The notes below the pieces were generated by a model. It worked only from the letters and a program-made list of their open reading frames with translations, was not told the DNA's origin and did not search any database. The translations under genes were made by a program, and so were the position numbers. 64,000 nucleotides of DNA from an uncultured Lachnospiraceae bacterium (GTDB lineage Bacteria; Bacillota; Clostridia; Lachnospirales; Lachnospiraceae): positions 25,928-89,927 of the forward strand of contig CAJUNR010000016.1 of NCBI GenBank assembly GCA_910587765.1. The letters run 5' to 3'. Of this stretch, positions 26,065 to 34,546 are shown one piece after another; within the stretch, counting starts at the first letter, position 1, and the number at the start of each line of letters is the position of its first letter.

Positions 26065-27147
26065 TCACTCCCCGATCACAACCTGCGCCGGATTCAGCGA
26101 TTTCACACTGGTCTTGTTTCCCGTAACCTTCAGCATCTCGGGAACGTGCTCAATCCCGTGAAAACGGTGCGTAATCATCGGTTCCACCTGAATTTTCTTC
26201 TCCGCAATCAGCCGGGCCGCTTCTGCCATGTGCGCGGTCGTCGTAAAAGCCGGCATTGTGATCTGCTTCCCGTAATCGCGGAAGATGCCGATCGGAAACT
26301 CCACCGATGGCCCGTAGATCGCAAGAATCAGACACTCTCCTTCCGGTTTCAGAGCCTTTGCCGCCTGCTGAAGCGCCGCCGTCCCTGCCAGACCCTTCTT
26401 AGGATTGCCGCCCGCCGCGTCGATGACGATATCCGCACCCCGTCCGTCTGTCAGCCACCTCACCTCTTCCACGCAGTCCGTCTCCCTTCCGTTGATCACC
26501 GCGTCCGCACCGAGCTCCTTTGCCAGCTTCAGGTTCTCCTCCTTGATATCAACGATCATCACATACGCTCCCCGGGCTTTCAGAATCTGCATGGTATTCA
26601 TTCCCAGACATCCGGCTCCCCAGACCGCCGCTTTGCACCCCGGCTTCAGCGTCGTCAATGATTCCACCGCACAGACACAGTCTCCCAGCGGCTGGAGGTT
26701 CGCCGCCTCCGCGTCGGACAATACCTCCGGTACAAGCGTCAGCCCGGATTCCCGCAGAAGAACCCTTTCCGCCATCAGTCCGTCGGTCTCAACTCCCGTA
26801 AGCAGCGTATCCTGGCAGTACCTCCATTCCCCTCTTCTGCACGCTTCGCACACGCCGCAGGTCACCTTCGCCTGGGTCGAAACCCGGTCGCCGACCTTGA
26901 AGCCGGAATCCGCGTTGACCGCCGTGACCCTGCCCACCATCTCGTGCGCAGGCAGGCGGACCGCGCCCTCCGCCCTGATTCGCTCCAGAAATCCGAACGG
27001 ATCCGTCTCCAGCGCCACCAGATTGGCTTCGGTCACGCTACACTGAGCCGTAAGCACATCGACGACCACGCAGCCGGGGCGCAGCGCCGGCTCCGGAATC
27101 TCTCTCATCTCAAGTCTGTCAGGTCCTGTAATATACCATGCTTTCAT
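26065..27147 (-). CDS. Zinc-dependent MDR alcohol/polyol dehydrogenase
   Basis: The 360-residue medium-chain dehydrogenase shows a catalytic zinc site (Cys in AQCSVTE near 35, His-Glu in PAHEMVG near 67), a structural zinc loop CGVCEACRRGEWRYC near 96-110, and a Rossmann motif VWGAGCLGMNTMQ near 175. The acidic VDIKEEN after the second strand suggests NAD. Alcohol, threonine- or sugar-acid-type substrates are possible. Its place between FAH hydrolase and oxidoreductase genes suggests it oxidises a hydroxyl of a sugar- or hydroxy-acid intermediate. Confidence 0.88.
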   Translation of the reverse strand: MKAWYITGPDRLEMREIPEPALRPGCVVVDVLTAQCSVTEANLVALETDPFGFLERIRAEGAVRLPAHEMVGRVTAVNADSGFKVGDRVSTQAKVTCGVCEACRRGEWRYCQDTLLTGVETDGLMAERVLLRESGLTLVPEVLSDAEAANLQPLGDCVCAVESLTTLKPGCKAAVWGAGCLGMNTMQILKARGAYVMIVDIKEENLKLAKELGADAVINGRETDCVEEVRWLTDGRGADIVIDAAGGNPKKGLAGTAALQQAAKALKPEGECLILAIYGPSVEFPIGIFRDYGKQITMPAFTTTAHMAEAARLIAEKKIQVEPMITHRFHGIEHVPEMLKVTGNKTSVKSLNPAQVVIGE

Positions 27148-27181
27148 ATTCTGTCACCTCTCTGTTTCTTTCGCTTCCTTT

Positions 27182-27958
27182 TTACTTTACGGATACCACC
27201 GTATTCTCAAGTATGCCGATCCCTTCCACTTCAATCCGGAGCCGGTCCCCCGGACGGCAGGGGCCGGCTCCGGCCGGCGTCCCCATCGCCAGTATATCTC
27301 CCGGATACAGAGTCATCGTGTCGCTGATAAACTCAATCATGTACGGAATATCGAAGATAAATTCACTGCTGTTTCCGTCCTGCCGGAGTTCTCCGTTGAC
27401 CCAGCTTCGGATCCGGCAGCAGTTTGGATCCATCGACGTCTCCATGCACGGACCCGTCGGCCCATACGTGTCGGCTGCTTTCAGCTTGAGATCGTCATGA
27501 CCAAATTCCGCCATATTCGTGATGTCGTTCGTACACGTATAACCGGCAATATAATCGTACGCGTCCGCTCTCTTCACCCTGCGGCAGTTCTTTTTGATCA
27601 CGACCGCCAGTTCCCCTTCAAACCAGTAATCGGCATCCGCTCTTTCTTTCAGTTCGATGGAGGCTCCGGCCGGAATCACGGCTCCGCTCGGTTTCATAAA
27701 GGTGATGGGATATGCGGGCGCTTCTCTTCCCAGCGTCCTCGCCGCCCCCTCGAAGTTGAGTCCGACGCCGATGTATTTCGTAGGCTCACATGGAACCAGC
27801 AGTCGGATCTCAGAGACGGAAAACTGTTCGCCGGTATACTCCGGCCTGTCCTCCCTCCATTTTGCACAGAACGGAGAATACGCGATTTCTTTTACCGTCT
27901 CCCCGTCCATCCTTCCGTACCGAACCAGACCGTCCTTTTCAAATCGTACTATTTTCAA
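27182..27958 (-). CDS. Fumarylacetoacetate hydrolase family protein
   Basis: The 258-residue protein has the FAH C-terminal fold: YIGVGLNFEGAARTLG near residue 61, FMKPSGAVIPAG near 87, YWFEGELAVVIKKNCRRV near 110 with the metal-binding Glu residues, and GDILAMGTPAGAGPCRPGD near 230. The family hydrolyses C-C bonds of 2,4-dioxo acids or acylpyruvates, or decarboxylates oxaloacetate. It starts at a TTG seven bases after AGGAG and is the first gene of operon B, next to the operator. A 2,4-diketo acid as substrate would fit the dehydrogenase gene that follows. Confidence 0.9.
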   Translation of the reverse strand: MKIVRFEKDGLVRYGRMDGETVKEIAYSPFCAKWREDRPEYTGEQFSVSEIRLLVPCEPTKYIGVGLNFEGAARTLGREAPAYPITFMKPSGAVIPAGASIELKERADADYWFEGELAVVIKKNCRRVKRADAYDYIAGYTCTNDITNMAEFGHDDLKLKAADTYGPTGPCMETSMDPNCCRIRSWVNGELRQDGNSSEFIFDIPYMIEFISDTMTLYPGDILAMGTPAGAGPCRPGDRLRIEVEGIGILENTVVSVK

Positions 27959-28026
27959 ATTCCTTCTCCTTTTTCTCTGTTTTACTGTAGCAGTTCAGAT
28001 TCCCCTTGAACGGTTACGTTTTATTT

Positions 28027-28055
28027 ATCATATCACGCTTCCCGTCATTTTTCAA
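28027..28055 (-). promoter_or_regulatory. Sigma-A promoter of operon B
   Basis: TTGAAA (28055-28050) and TATGAT (28032-28027) on the minus strand have a 17-nt spacer. The operator copy abuts the -35 on its upstream side, unlike operon A where it overlaps the -10. Confidence 0.78.
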
Positions 28056-28079
28056 TAGTTTTGTTAATTAATTTAATTT
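28056..28079. promoter_or_regulatory. Operator copy at operon B, probable ROK site
   Basis: The left 15 bases (TAGTTTTGTTAATTA) are identical to the site at 19234-19257 and the right part differs at a few positions (ATTTAATTT against ACTTAACTA). It lies directly upstream of the -35, so bound regulator could activate or hinder polymerase. Confidence 0.65.
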
Positions 28080-28132
28080 TATATCGAATACCTGTATTGT
28101 CTGCACCGAACGCTTCCCGGGAGCGGACCGCA

Positions 28133-28178
28133 TGCAAAAAGAGCCGGAGCAAAATGCATTCCGCCATTTTGCTCCGGC
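28133..28178 (-). terminator. Terminator of the first ABC transporter operon
   Basis: A perfect 14-bp stem (GCCGGAGCAAAATG with its complement) and an 8-nt loop are followed on the minus strand by TCTTTTTGC. It lies about 55 bp past the stop of the last ATPase gene and protects operon B from readthrough. Confidence 0.9.
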
Positions 28179-28233
28179 CCCTCTTACTGCCGCCGCTTAT
28201 TTACTTTAAAGAAACGCGGATAAAAGCGTTTCC

Positions 28234-28860
28234 TCAGATACGTTTCCCTTCCAGATCGCAGATCCGCGTACAGACATTCTCCAGCAGCGGCATACTGTGG
28301 CTCACTGCCAGAAGCCCGATCTCCCTGCGCTCCACCTCTTCCACGAGGAAACTCCAGATCTGGCTCTGGGTGATCAGATCGAGCATCGTGCTGATCTCGT
28401 CTGCCAGCAGAAACCGGGTGCGTTTTCCCAGCGCCCGGGCGATGCAGAAGCGCTGCATCTCCCCGCCGGAGATCTCCGCCGGAAAGCGGTTCTTCCAGTC
28501 CTCCTCAATGCCAAGCCCCTGTATCACATCCTCCCCGATTCCGTCGCCCTCTCTGAGCACCTCCCGCATGCGCAGGCGGGGATTCACCACCTGTTCCGGG
28601 TGCTGCCAGATCATCTGCACCGGACAGTAGTTCCCGTAAGAAGCCAGCGGTCTTCCGTCAAGCAATACCTCTCCCCGGTCCGGCTTCTCGTAGCCGGCCA
28701 GTATCTTGCAGAAGGTCGTCTTGCCGAAACCGCTGGGCGCCACGATGCCCACCCGCTCGTGACTCTCGATCCGCAGACTGAAGTCATCCAGAATGTGCCT
28801 TGTCCCCTTTCCGTTTCCGTCTCTGTATTGAAAGGTAATATGTTTTGCTTCCAGTACCAT
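28234..28860 (-). CDS. ABC transporter ATPase, NikE/DppF type (importer 1)
   Basis: The 208-residue ATPase is short for the family, lacking the C-terminal oligopeptide extension. Walker A is VAPSGFGKTTF near residues 40-50, the Q-loop lies in QMIWQHPEQVVNPR near 83, the signature is EISGGEMQRFCIARAL near 130, and Walker B FLLADEIST near 151. It is the last gene of importer 1. The usual Walker A Gly-Glu-Ser-Gly is GAPSGFGK-like here (APSGFGKT), still a valid P-loop. Confidence 0.88.
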   Translation of the reverse strand: MVLEAKHITFQYRDGNGKGTRHILDDFSLRIESHERVGIVAPSGFGKTTFCKILAGYEKPDRGEVLLDGRPLASYGNYCPVQMIWQHPEQVVNPRLRMREVLREGDGIGEDVIQGLGIEEDWKNRFPAEISGGEMQRFCIARALGKRTRFLLADEISTMLDLITQSQIWSFLVEEVERREIGLLAVSHSMPLLENVCTRICDLEGKRI

Positions 28861-28891
28861 ATACTCTCCTGTTTCCGTTCACAGACCGGCG

Positions 28892-29821
28892 TCACACCGC
28901 ATGGACGCAGCGGACTCTTCCGCCGCGGATCTCTCTGACCGGAATCTCTCCTTTACATTCTTCCGTACATTGACCGCACCGGGGGCCGAACGGACACCCC
29001 CCTGGCAGCTCTTTCACATAAGGCTGCGTTCCGCGGATGAACTGAAACCCGTTCTGGGGCAGCGCACGCCAGAGCGCTCTGGTATAGGGGTGACGCAGCC
29101 CCTCTTCCGAACGAAAATCCGCGGCATCCGCCTCCTCCACCGTTGTCCCGGCGTAAAATACCACCACCCGGTCCGCCACCTCCAGCGCCTGTTCGAGATC
29201 GTGCGTGATCAGAAGCACCCCCGCGCCCTTGTCCGCCAGCTCCCGGAAATGACTCATCACTCTGCGCACCATATCCATATGCAGCCCCGGTGTGGGCTCG
29301 TCCGCGATGACCAGGCGGGGATTGCCCATGAGCGCGGTCGAGACCAGGATTCTGCGGTTCATGCCGCCGGACAGTTCGAACGGATACAGATCCTGCACCT
29401 CTTCTTTCAGATGATATCCCTCGAAGATCCGCCGGAGCTTTTCTCCCGACGCCTTGTCCTTTCTGCCTTTGCGTATCTGGGGGCCGATCTTCATGAGCGG
29501 ATCCAGAAACGCCACGCTCTGGGGCACCAGTACGATCTCATTTCCCCGCAGCGCCTTCTGCCGCTCTTTCGTCAGCGGCGCGCCGTCATAGAGCAGTTCC
29601 CCGCCCGTGGACGCATTGTAGGGAAGGATCCCCAGAATGCCGTGCGCCAGCAGACTCTTTCCGGAGCCGCTGGAACCGACGACGGCGACCATCTCCCCCT
29701 CATGGACGGTCACGTCCAGATTGCGGATGACCGGAAGCCCGGTCTTGCGAAAGCCTTTTTCATATTGTTCAAACGACACCGAAAAATCCCGGATGTCGAG
29801 GATAATTTTCTTCTTTTCCAT
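28892..29821 (-). CDS. ABC transporter ATPase, NikD/DppD type (importer 1)
   Basis: The 309-residue ATPase has Walker A VVGSSGSGKSLL near 48, Q-loop LVPQSVAFLDP, the signature ELSGGMNRR near 150 and Walker B LVIADEPTPGL near 170. A C-terminal Cys-containing segment typical of oligopeptide/nickel ATPases follows (CPFGPRCGQCTEEC near 275-288), a motif that can bind an Fe-S cluster in relatives. It is the fourth gene of importer 1, separated by 136 bp from the permease gene and 31 bp from its partner ATPase. Confidence 0.92.
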   Translation of the reverse strand: MEKKKIILDIRDFSVSFEQYEKGFRKTGLPVIRNLDVTVHEGEMVAVVGSSGSGKSLLAHGILGILPYNASTGGELLYDGAPLTKERQKALRGNEIVLVPQSVAFLDPLMKIGPQIRKGRKDKASGEKLRRIFEGYHLKEEVQDLYPFELSGGMNRRILVSTALMGNPRLVIADEPTPGLHMDMVRRVMSHFRELADKGAGVLLITHDLEQALEVADRVVVFYAGTTVEEADAADFRSEEGLRHPYTRALWRALPQNGFQFIRGTQPYVKELPGGCPFGPRCGQCTEECKGEIPVREIRGGRVRCVHAV

Positions 29822-29957
29822 AAATACCGTACATCTTTCCTGTTTTCAGGGAAACGCCGGCGAAAACGTTTCCCGCGCCGGATCAACACTGCAGGGCAGT
29901 ATGCTCCCCGGCAGCTCCCGGCACATCCGGCGGACAGCGCCGCCCGCCTGCGGTCGA

Positions 29958-30782
29958 TCAGACATGCGCGCTGCCCGGATCCAGAAGCTTTCTCAGGCTT
30001 TCCCCCGCCACGTCGAACAGCATCACCGTAAACACCAGAAAAAGCCCCGGGAACAGCGCCAGCCACCAGCGTCCCATGGCCAGATATTTCATGCTCTCCG
30101 AGAGAATGATGCCGATGGCCGGCTGTTCCGGCGACAGCCCGAAGCCAAGGAACGTGATGCTGGCTTCGTGCAGGATCGCGTGGGGAAACGTCAGAATCAG
30201 TCCCACCAGAAACTGCGGAAACAGATGCGGGAACATATGTTTCCATGCGATCTCCCAGGTACTCACTCCCAGCTTTCTGGCGGTTCGGATGTAGAGCGCT
30301 TCTTTTAACTGCATGACCTCTCCGCGGATGACCCGGGCAAGGGACGTCCAGTGCGTCAGCGCCACGCCGACGACCACGCCTTTGAACCCTTTCCCCAGCG
30401 CATAGGAGATCAGGATCAGCAGCAGGATATGCGGGATTCCCATGACCAGATCAATCACCCAGGTGACCGCCGCGTCCACCGTCCTCCCCATCGTTGCCGC
30501 CAGCGTACCCAAAAACAACGCCAGAACAGAGCTGACGCCCGCCGCCAGGATTCCGATCCGGATGCTCATGGACAGTCCGGTCAGCGTACGGACGAACATA
30601 TCCCTGCCCATCCAGTCCGTGCCGAAGAGATACGGCAGGCCGGGTCCCAGATTCTTTCTGGAAAAATCCGTCACCAGAGCTTCCTCCGAGAACGCCCACC
30701 CGGCGGCTGCCACCGCGCCGAGAAACAGAACCGCCAGTCCGAAGAGCAGTACCGCCGTCATTCTTCCGTTCACTTTTCTCAT
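29958..30782 (-). CDS. ABC transporter permease, NikC/DppC type (importer 1)
   Basis: The 274-residue membrane protein has an N-terminal anchor helix and about five further segments. The conserved periplasmic stretch LFGTDWMGRDMFVRTLTG near residue 50 and the ATPase-contacting loop EALYIRTARKLGVSTWEIAWKHMFPH near 175 are typical of DppC/NikC. The ATG overlaps the upstream permease stop by four bases after GGAGGTG, indicating coupled translation. Confidence 0.92.
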   Translation of the reverse strand: MRKVNGRMTAVLLFGLAVLFLGAVAAAGWAFSEEALVTDFSRKNLGPGLPYLFGTDWMGRDMFVRTLTGLSMSIRIGILAAGVSSVLALFLGTLAATMGRTVDAAVTWVIDLVMGIPHILLLILISYALGKGFKGVVVGVALTHWTSLARVIRGEVMQLKEALYIRTARKLGVSTWEIAWKHMFPHLFPQFLVGLILTFPHAILHEASITFLGFGLSPEQPAIGIILSESMKYLAMGRWWLALFPGLFLVFTVMLFDVAGESLRKLLDPGSAHV

Positions 30783-31771
30783 AAGCCGGCACCTCCCCTG
30801 CGGATGCGCGGGTCAATGACGCCGTACAGCACATTCGCGATCAGATTCCCGCCGAACACGAACAGCGCGCTGATCACCGTAATCCCCAGAAGCAGCGGAA
30901 CGTCGCTGCCAAGTCCCGCCGTCACCGCCGCCTGTCCAAGCCCCGGATAGGAGAAGGTCTGTTCCACCAGAACGGAACCGCCGAAAATCTCGCTGATCGA
31001 CGCGAACTGCAGCGTCAGCGCCGGCAGCAGCACATTGCGAAGCCCATGATTTTTCACGATCTCCAGCGTGCTCTCCCCTCTCGCCCTGGCGAAAAGCACA
31101 TAATCGCTCTCCATGATCTCGATCATCTTCTCACGGGTATGCAGAGTGATGCCGGCGATCCCCGTGATGCTCAAGGTCACGGCGGGAAGGATGGCATGCC
31201 GGATCCGGTCCGCAATCGTGACGCCGCCGGCTTCCACGCCGATGGGCACGCTCAGCCCGATCGGCAGCACCTTCAGCCATACCGCAAAAATCATCAGCAG
31301 CACCAGCGCCAGCCAGAACGCCGGAGTGCTGGCGATCAGAAGAGAGTAACCCTTGATGATTTTATCCGCAATGCTCCCTTCCCGGATTCCGGCCGCGATC
31401 CCCAGAACGAATCCCACGGCCCCGGACAGAACCCAAGCGATGGTCATCAGCCACAGGGAATTTACGAGCTTCTCGCCGATGACTTTCGTCACCGGCTGCC
31501 GGTACAGGAGGGACACCCCCATATCCCCCCGGAAGAAATCTCCCGCCCAGGCAAGAAAGCGCTCCGCCGGCGGTACCCCTACCCCCCAGTAGGCATGAAG
31601 CTTCGCGATCTGCTCCTGGCTCATGGAGCCAAGCGCCGCCTGACCGATATTGGCCTGCAGCGGATCGATCGGCGATATCGATACGAGCGTAAACGCCGCC
31701 AGACTGACAAAGAACAAAAGCAGAAGCATGCGCACGGTCTGTTTTCCTATAAAAATAACATGTCTTTTCAC
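30779..31771 (-). CDS. ABC transporter permease, NikB/DppB type (importer 1)
   Basis: The 330-residue permease has six hydrophobic segments, the family N-terminus (MLLLLFFVSLAAFTLVSISPIDP), LDVRHLGVSLLYRQPV-like GDMGVSLLYRQPVTKVI near 90, and the coupling-helix loop EIMESDYVLFARARGESTLEIVKNHGLRN near 215 with VLVEQTFSYPGLGQA. It is the first permease gene after the binding-protein gene, 58 bp downstream. Confidence 0.92.
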   Translation of the reverse strand: MKRHVIFIGKQTVRMLLLLFFVSLAAFTLVSISPIDPLQANIGQAALGSMSQEQIAKLHAYWGVGVPPAERFLAWAGDFFRGDMGVSLLYRQPVTKVIGEKLVNSLWLMTIAWVLSGAVGFVLGIAAGIREGSIADKIIKGYSLLIASTPAFWLALVLLMIFAVWLKVLPIGLSVPIGVEAGGVTIADRIRHAILPAVTLSITGIAGITLHTREKMIEIMESDYVLFARARGESTLEIVKNHGLRNVLLPALTLQFASISEIFGGSVLVEQTFSYPGLGQAAVTAGLGSDVPLLLGITVISALFVFGGNLIANVLYGVIDPRIRRGGAGL

Positions 31772-31829
31772 AAAACTGTTTCCTCCTCCGAATCCGGCAG
31801 GGGGGATTCCCCCTGCGGATCCGCCGTTT

Positions 31830-33473
31830 CTACTCCCAGTACCACTGGTCTACATTATTTACAATGGACCAGCCGTGCCCGTGCGGATGCAGCTTCTGCT
31901 CCGCCACATGCAGATTCTCGTTTGCCCAGTAGAGGTGGTCGATGTTGCAGAGCCAGATCCACGGAATGTCCCCCTCCTGCGTGATTCCGCCGGCGCCGTC
32001 CCACTGCGCCTTCTTCCACAGTTCATAGGACGCTTCCAGTGAAGTGGCGGCCAGCGCCTCATCCATATACTGATCGACCTTCTCGTTGGAATACGGCGAG
32101 TACTCCGCGCTGCCGTCCTCCAGCGTATGGTAAATATTATAAAGCTCCATCGGCGTATGCGCGCCCCAGCCCCACATCAGCGGTTCCGCCTGGGCTCTTG
32201 TATAGGCCGTATCCCAGCCCACTCCCTCGATGGAGGCTTCGATTCCCAGCTTCGTTAACTGGTTCTGCAGATCCGCCGCCAGCGCCTGGCGGACCGAATC
32301 GCCGGAAGAATACAGAATGTTCAGCTCCGCGCGTACGCCGTCCTTCTCCCGGATGCCGTCGGAACCGACGGTCCAGCCTGCCTCCTCAAGAAGCGCCGAC
32401 GCCCCCTCCGGGTCACAGGACACTTCCGCCTCGTCGTTATACCAGGGCATCTTGTCGCAGATGCTGTACGCCGCCGTCCCGTAGCCGTTCAGGACATTCG
32501 CGATCATCTCTTCCCGATCGATGCCGATATTGATCGCTCTTCGGACGCGCACATCGCTTGTAAAATCGTTCCCCACCGCGTTGCCTTCGGCATCCGTGGA
32601 AGCCGGCGCCGCCGGCAGATTGATGCCTCTGTTGTCCACGGTCTCGTAGGACAGAAGTTCGTATCCGTCGATGCTCTGGCCGGCATAGGAAGCCGCCGTG
32701 TAAGCCAGATCCACCTGCCCCGCCATGGCCGCCGCATAAGCCGCGTCCTCGTCCATAAAGAGAATCGTCACTTTCTTCATCCTGGGCGCCTCCCCGTAAT
32801 AATCCGGGTTTGCCTCCAGAATAATCTGCTGCCCCTTGTCCCACTGTTTCAGCAGATAGCGGCCGGAGCCAATCGGCGCCTCTCCGTAAGCAGGACCGTA
32901 GGCGTGCTCCGGTACAATCCCCACAATCGCCATCGTATAGGGCCAGATGGAATAGGGACGCTCCATCCGAAATTCCACCGTTTTCTCATCAACCGCCGCC
33001 GCTTCTTTCAGCATCGTGAAATCATTGACGGAACTGCTCTCCTTCACCGTATTATAGGTATACGCCACATCCTCCGCCGTCAGCGGCTCTCCGTCCGTAA
33101 ACTTCACGTCGTCCCGGATCGTGACGGTCCAGGTCATCCCATCCTCGCTGACCTGCATGTCCGTCGCCAGGTCATAATCAATGGACAGATCCGTCTTTGT
33201 CACCGTGAGCGTACTCTGAATCAGCGGCTCATGCACATGCTCCCCCGCGCCCCAGCCGTACGCCGGGTCAAATCCGGACTCGGGCTCCGAAGTGGGGCCC
33301 ATGGCCACGACGACCGAATCTTTCGTCTCCCCTTCTGCGCGTTCTGCCATACCTGCTTCTGACTGCTCCTTCGCCGGCGAACCCGGCGCCCCCGTTGTCT
33401 GTCCCCCGCATCCGGTTATAACCGACAGAACCATCGCCGCCGCCAGAAAGAATGCAACTGTTTTTTTCCTCAT
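31830..33473 (-). CDS. ABC substrate-binding lipoprotein, family 5 (importer 1)
   Basis: The product (547 residues from MRKKTVAFFLAAAM) has a lipoprotein signal with Cys22 (SVITGCGGQ) and a family 5 binding fold (WTVTIRDDVKFTDGEPLTAEDVAYT, then VRVRRAINIGIDREEMI). The C-terminal segment KLHPHGHGWSIVNN is unusually His-rich, which points to metal or metal-complex binding, as in nickel/metallophore relatives. The ATG at 33473 follows AAGGGGAT; the longer frame upstream contains the promoter. It is the first gene of importer 1, read from a box-containing promoter. Confidence 0.9.
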   Translation of the reverse strand: MRKKTVAFFLAAAMVLSVITGCGGQTTGAPGSPAKEQSEAGMAERAEGETKDSVVVAMGPTSEPESGFDPAYGWGAGEHVHEPLIQSTLTVTKTDLSIDYDLATDMQVSEDGMTWTVTIRDDVKFTDGEPLTAEDVAYTYNTVKESSSVNDFTMLKEAAAVDEKTVEFRMERPYSIWPYTMAIVGIVPEHAYGPAYGEAPIGSGRYLLKQWDKGQQIILEANPDYYGEAPRMKKVTILFMDEDAAYAAAMAGQVDLAYTAASYAGQSIDGYELLSYETVDNRGINLPAAPASTDAEGNAVGNDFTSDVRVRRAINIGIDREEMIANVLNGYGTAAYSICDKMPWYNDEAEVSCDPEGASALLEEAGWTVGSDGIREKDGVRAELNILYSSGDSVRQALAADLQNQLTKLGIEASIEGVGWDTAYTRAQAEPLMWGWGAHTPMELYNIYHTLEDGSAEYSPYSNEKVDQYMDEALAATSLEASYELWKKAQWDGAGGITQEGDIPWIWLCNIDHLYWANENLHVAEQKLHPHGHGWSIVNNVDQWYWE

Positions 33474-33507
33474 AAATATCCCCTTCCTTTTGTCTTTATT
33501 TGTTATG

Positions 33508-33536
33508 ATTTTAACAAATGAAAAAGAAGGCCGCAA
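33508..33536 (-). promoter_or_regulatory. Promoter of importer 1 with shared box
   Basis: TTGCGG (33536-33531) and TAAAAT (33513-33508) on the minus strand are 17 nt apart. The last three bases of the upstream box (33553-33534) are the first three of the -35. The weak -35 suits an activator-dependent promoter. Confidence 0.7.
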
Positions 33537-33553
33537 GCCGGGTAGGGGGATAT
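33534..33553 (-). promoter_or_regulatory. Shared 20-bp regulatory box, copy 1
   Basis: The minus-strand sequence is ATATCCCCCTACCCGGCTTG. Copies at 35387-35406, 41551-41570 and 40557-40576 match it at 19, 19 and 14-15 positions and each ends in the TTG that begins a -35 hexamer. Confidence 0.75.
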
Positions 33554-33580
33554 CTCTTATTCCGTTTTCGTATTCTGCTA

Positions 33581-34525
33581 TCACGTACAGGAATACGGGG
33601 AGCCTGCTTCTCCTCCGTCGATTTTTCCTTTGATAAATTCCACAAACCGCCGCGTCCACGGTCCGGGCACGTCTTCTTTTCTGCAAACATACCCGAAAAT
33701 CACCGGTTCTTCTTCCCCGTAGAGGGACAATCCCGGATATTCCTGCGCCTCCTCTTCCGGTCCCAGATATGCCCCGCTGATATTTCCGAGCTCCGTACCG
33801 CGCAGCAGATCGTTCATCACATAGTCGCTGTTGGTGATCACCGCCACCTGTATGTTTTTCTCCGCCTTTTGTTCCCGCCGGAAAAGATCCCAATAATGGT
33901 TCAGCGTAAATTCATCTTCATAGCACTGCACCAGCCGGATCTTCTCCATCGGTACCTCTTCTATGGCCGGTTTCTGCCCCATCGGATTGTGCGCGCCAAA
34001 ATAAAGCATGGCCCTGCGCCTCGCCAGTTCCCGGAATTCCAGATGATTTCGTTCCAGCTTATACCGAAAGGACAGCATCTGCGGTTCCATCATGTGGACA
34101 AAGCCCACATCCGACCGGCCGCTCCCGCATCGCCGCAGCACCCCCTCCGTGCTGGCCGTCATGATCTGAAAACGAATCTTCTCGTCTTTATGCATCTGGT
34201 AAAACTCCGTAAAACGCGCGGACATCCAGGAGCTGGGATTACAGGCAATGGACAGCTCTTCTCCTTCATCCAGCCGGGCATATTCCGCCAGCCGGTCCAT
34301 ATTTTCCATGGCTTTGCTGGCGTATCCATAGACCTCTTTTCCCTTCTTCGTCAACCGGATTCCCCGATTCTTCCGCTCAAAAAGCGGAAATCCCAGTTCT
34401 GTCTCCAGCGACCGGATCACTCTGCTCACATTCGGCTGCGTCGTATACAAAACATCTGCAGCCTTGCTGAAAGACTGCAGATCCGCGCACACAATCAGAT
34501 ATTGAAGCTGTTTAATCTCAATCAC
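33581..34525 (-). CDS. LysR-family transcriptional regulator
   Basis: The 314-residue protein has the LysR winged helix at residues 1-60 (KQLQYLIVCADLQSFSKAADVLYTTQPNVSRVIRSLE in its start region, then ELGFPLFERKNRGIRLTKKG) and a type 2 periplasmic-binding effector domain. It starts with a GTG and follows the methyltransferase gene by 21 bp, so it is probably co-transcribed from the box promoter at 35361-35389. It is the only regulator inside the box regulon and the likely box-binding activator. Its ligand is unknown, perhaps the metal chelate or its precursor. Confidence 0.88.
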   Translation of the reverse strand: MIEIKQLQYLIVCADLQSFSKAADVLYTTQPNVSRVIRSLETELGFPLFERKNRGIRLTKKGKEVYGYASKAMENMDRLAEYARLDEGEELSIACNPSSWMSARFTEFYQMHKDEKIRFQIMTASTEGVLRRCGSGRSDVGFVHMMEPQMLSFRYKLERNHLEFRELARRRAMLYFGAHNPMGQKPAIEEVPMEKIRLVQCYEDEFTLNHYWDLFRREQKAEKNIQVAVITNSDYVMNDLLRGTELGNISGAYLGPEEEAQEYPGLSLYGEEEPVIFGYVCRKEDVPGPWTRRFVEFIKGKIDGGEAGSPYSCT

Positions 34526-34546
34526 AAAATCTTTCCCCGTTCTTCT

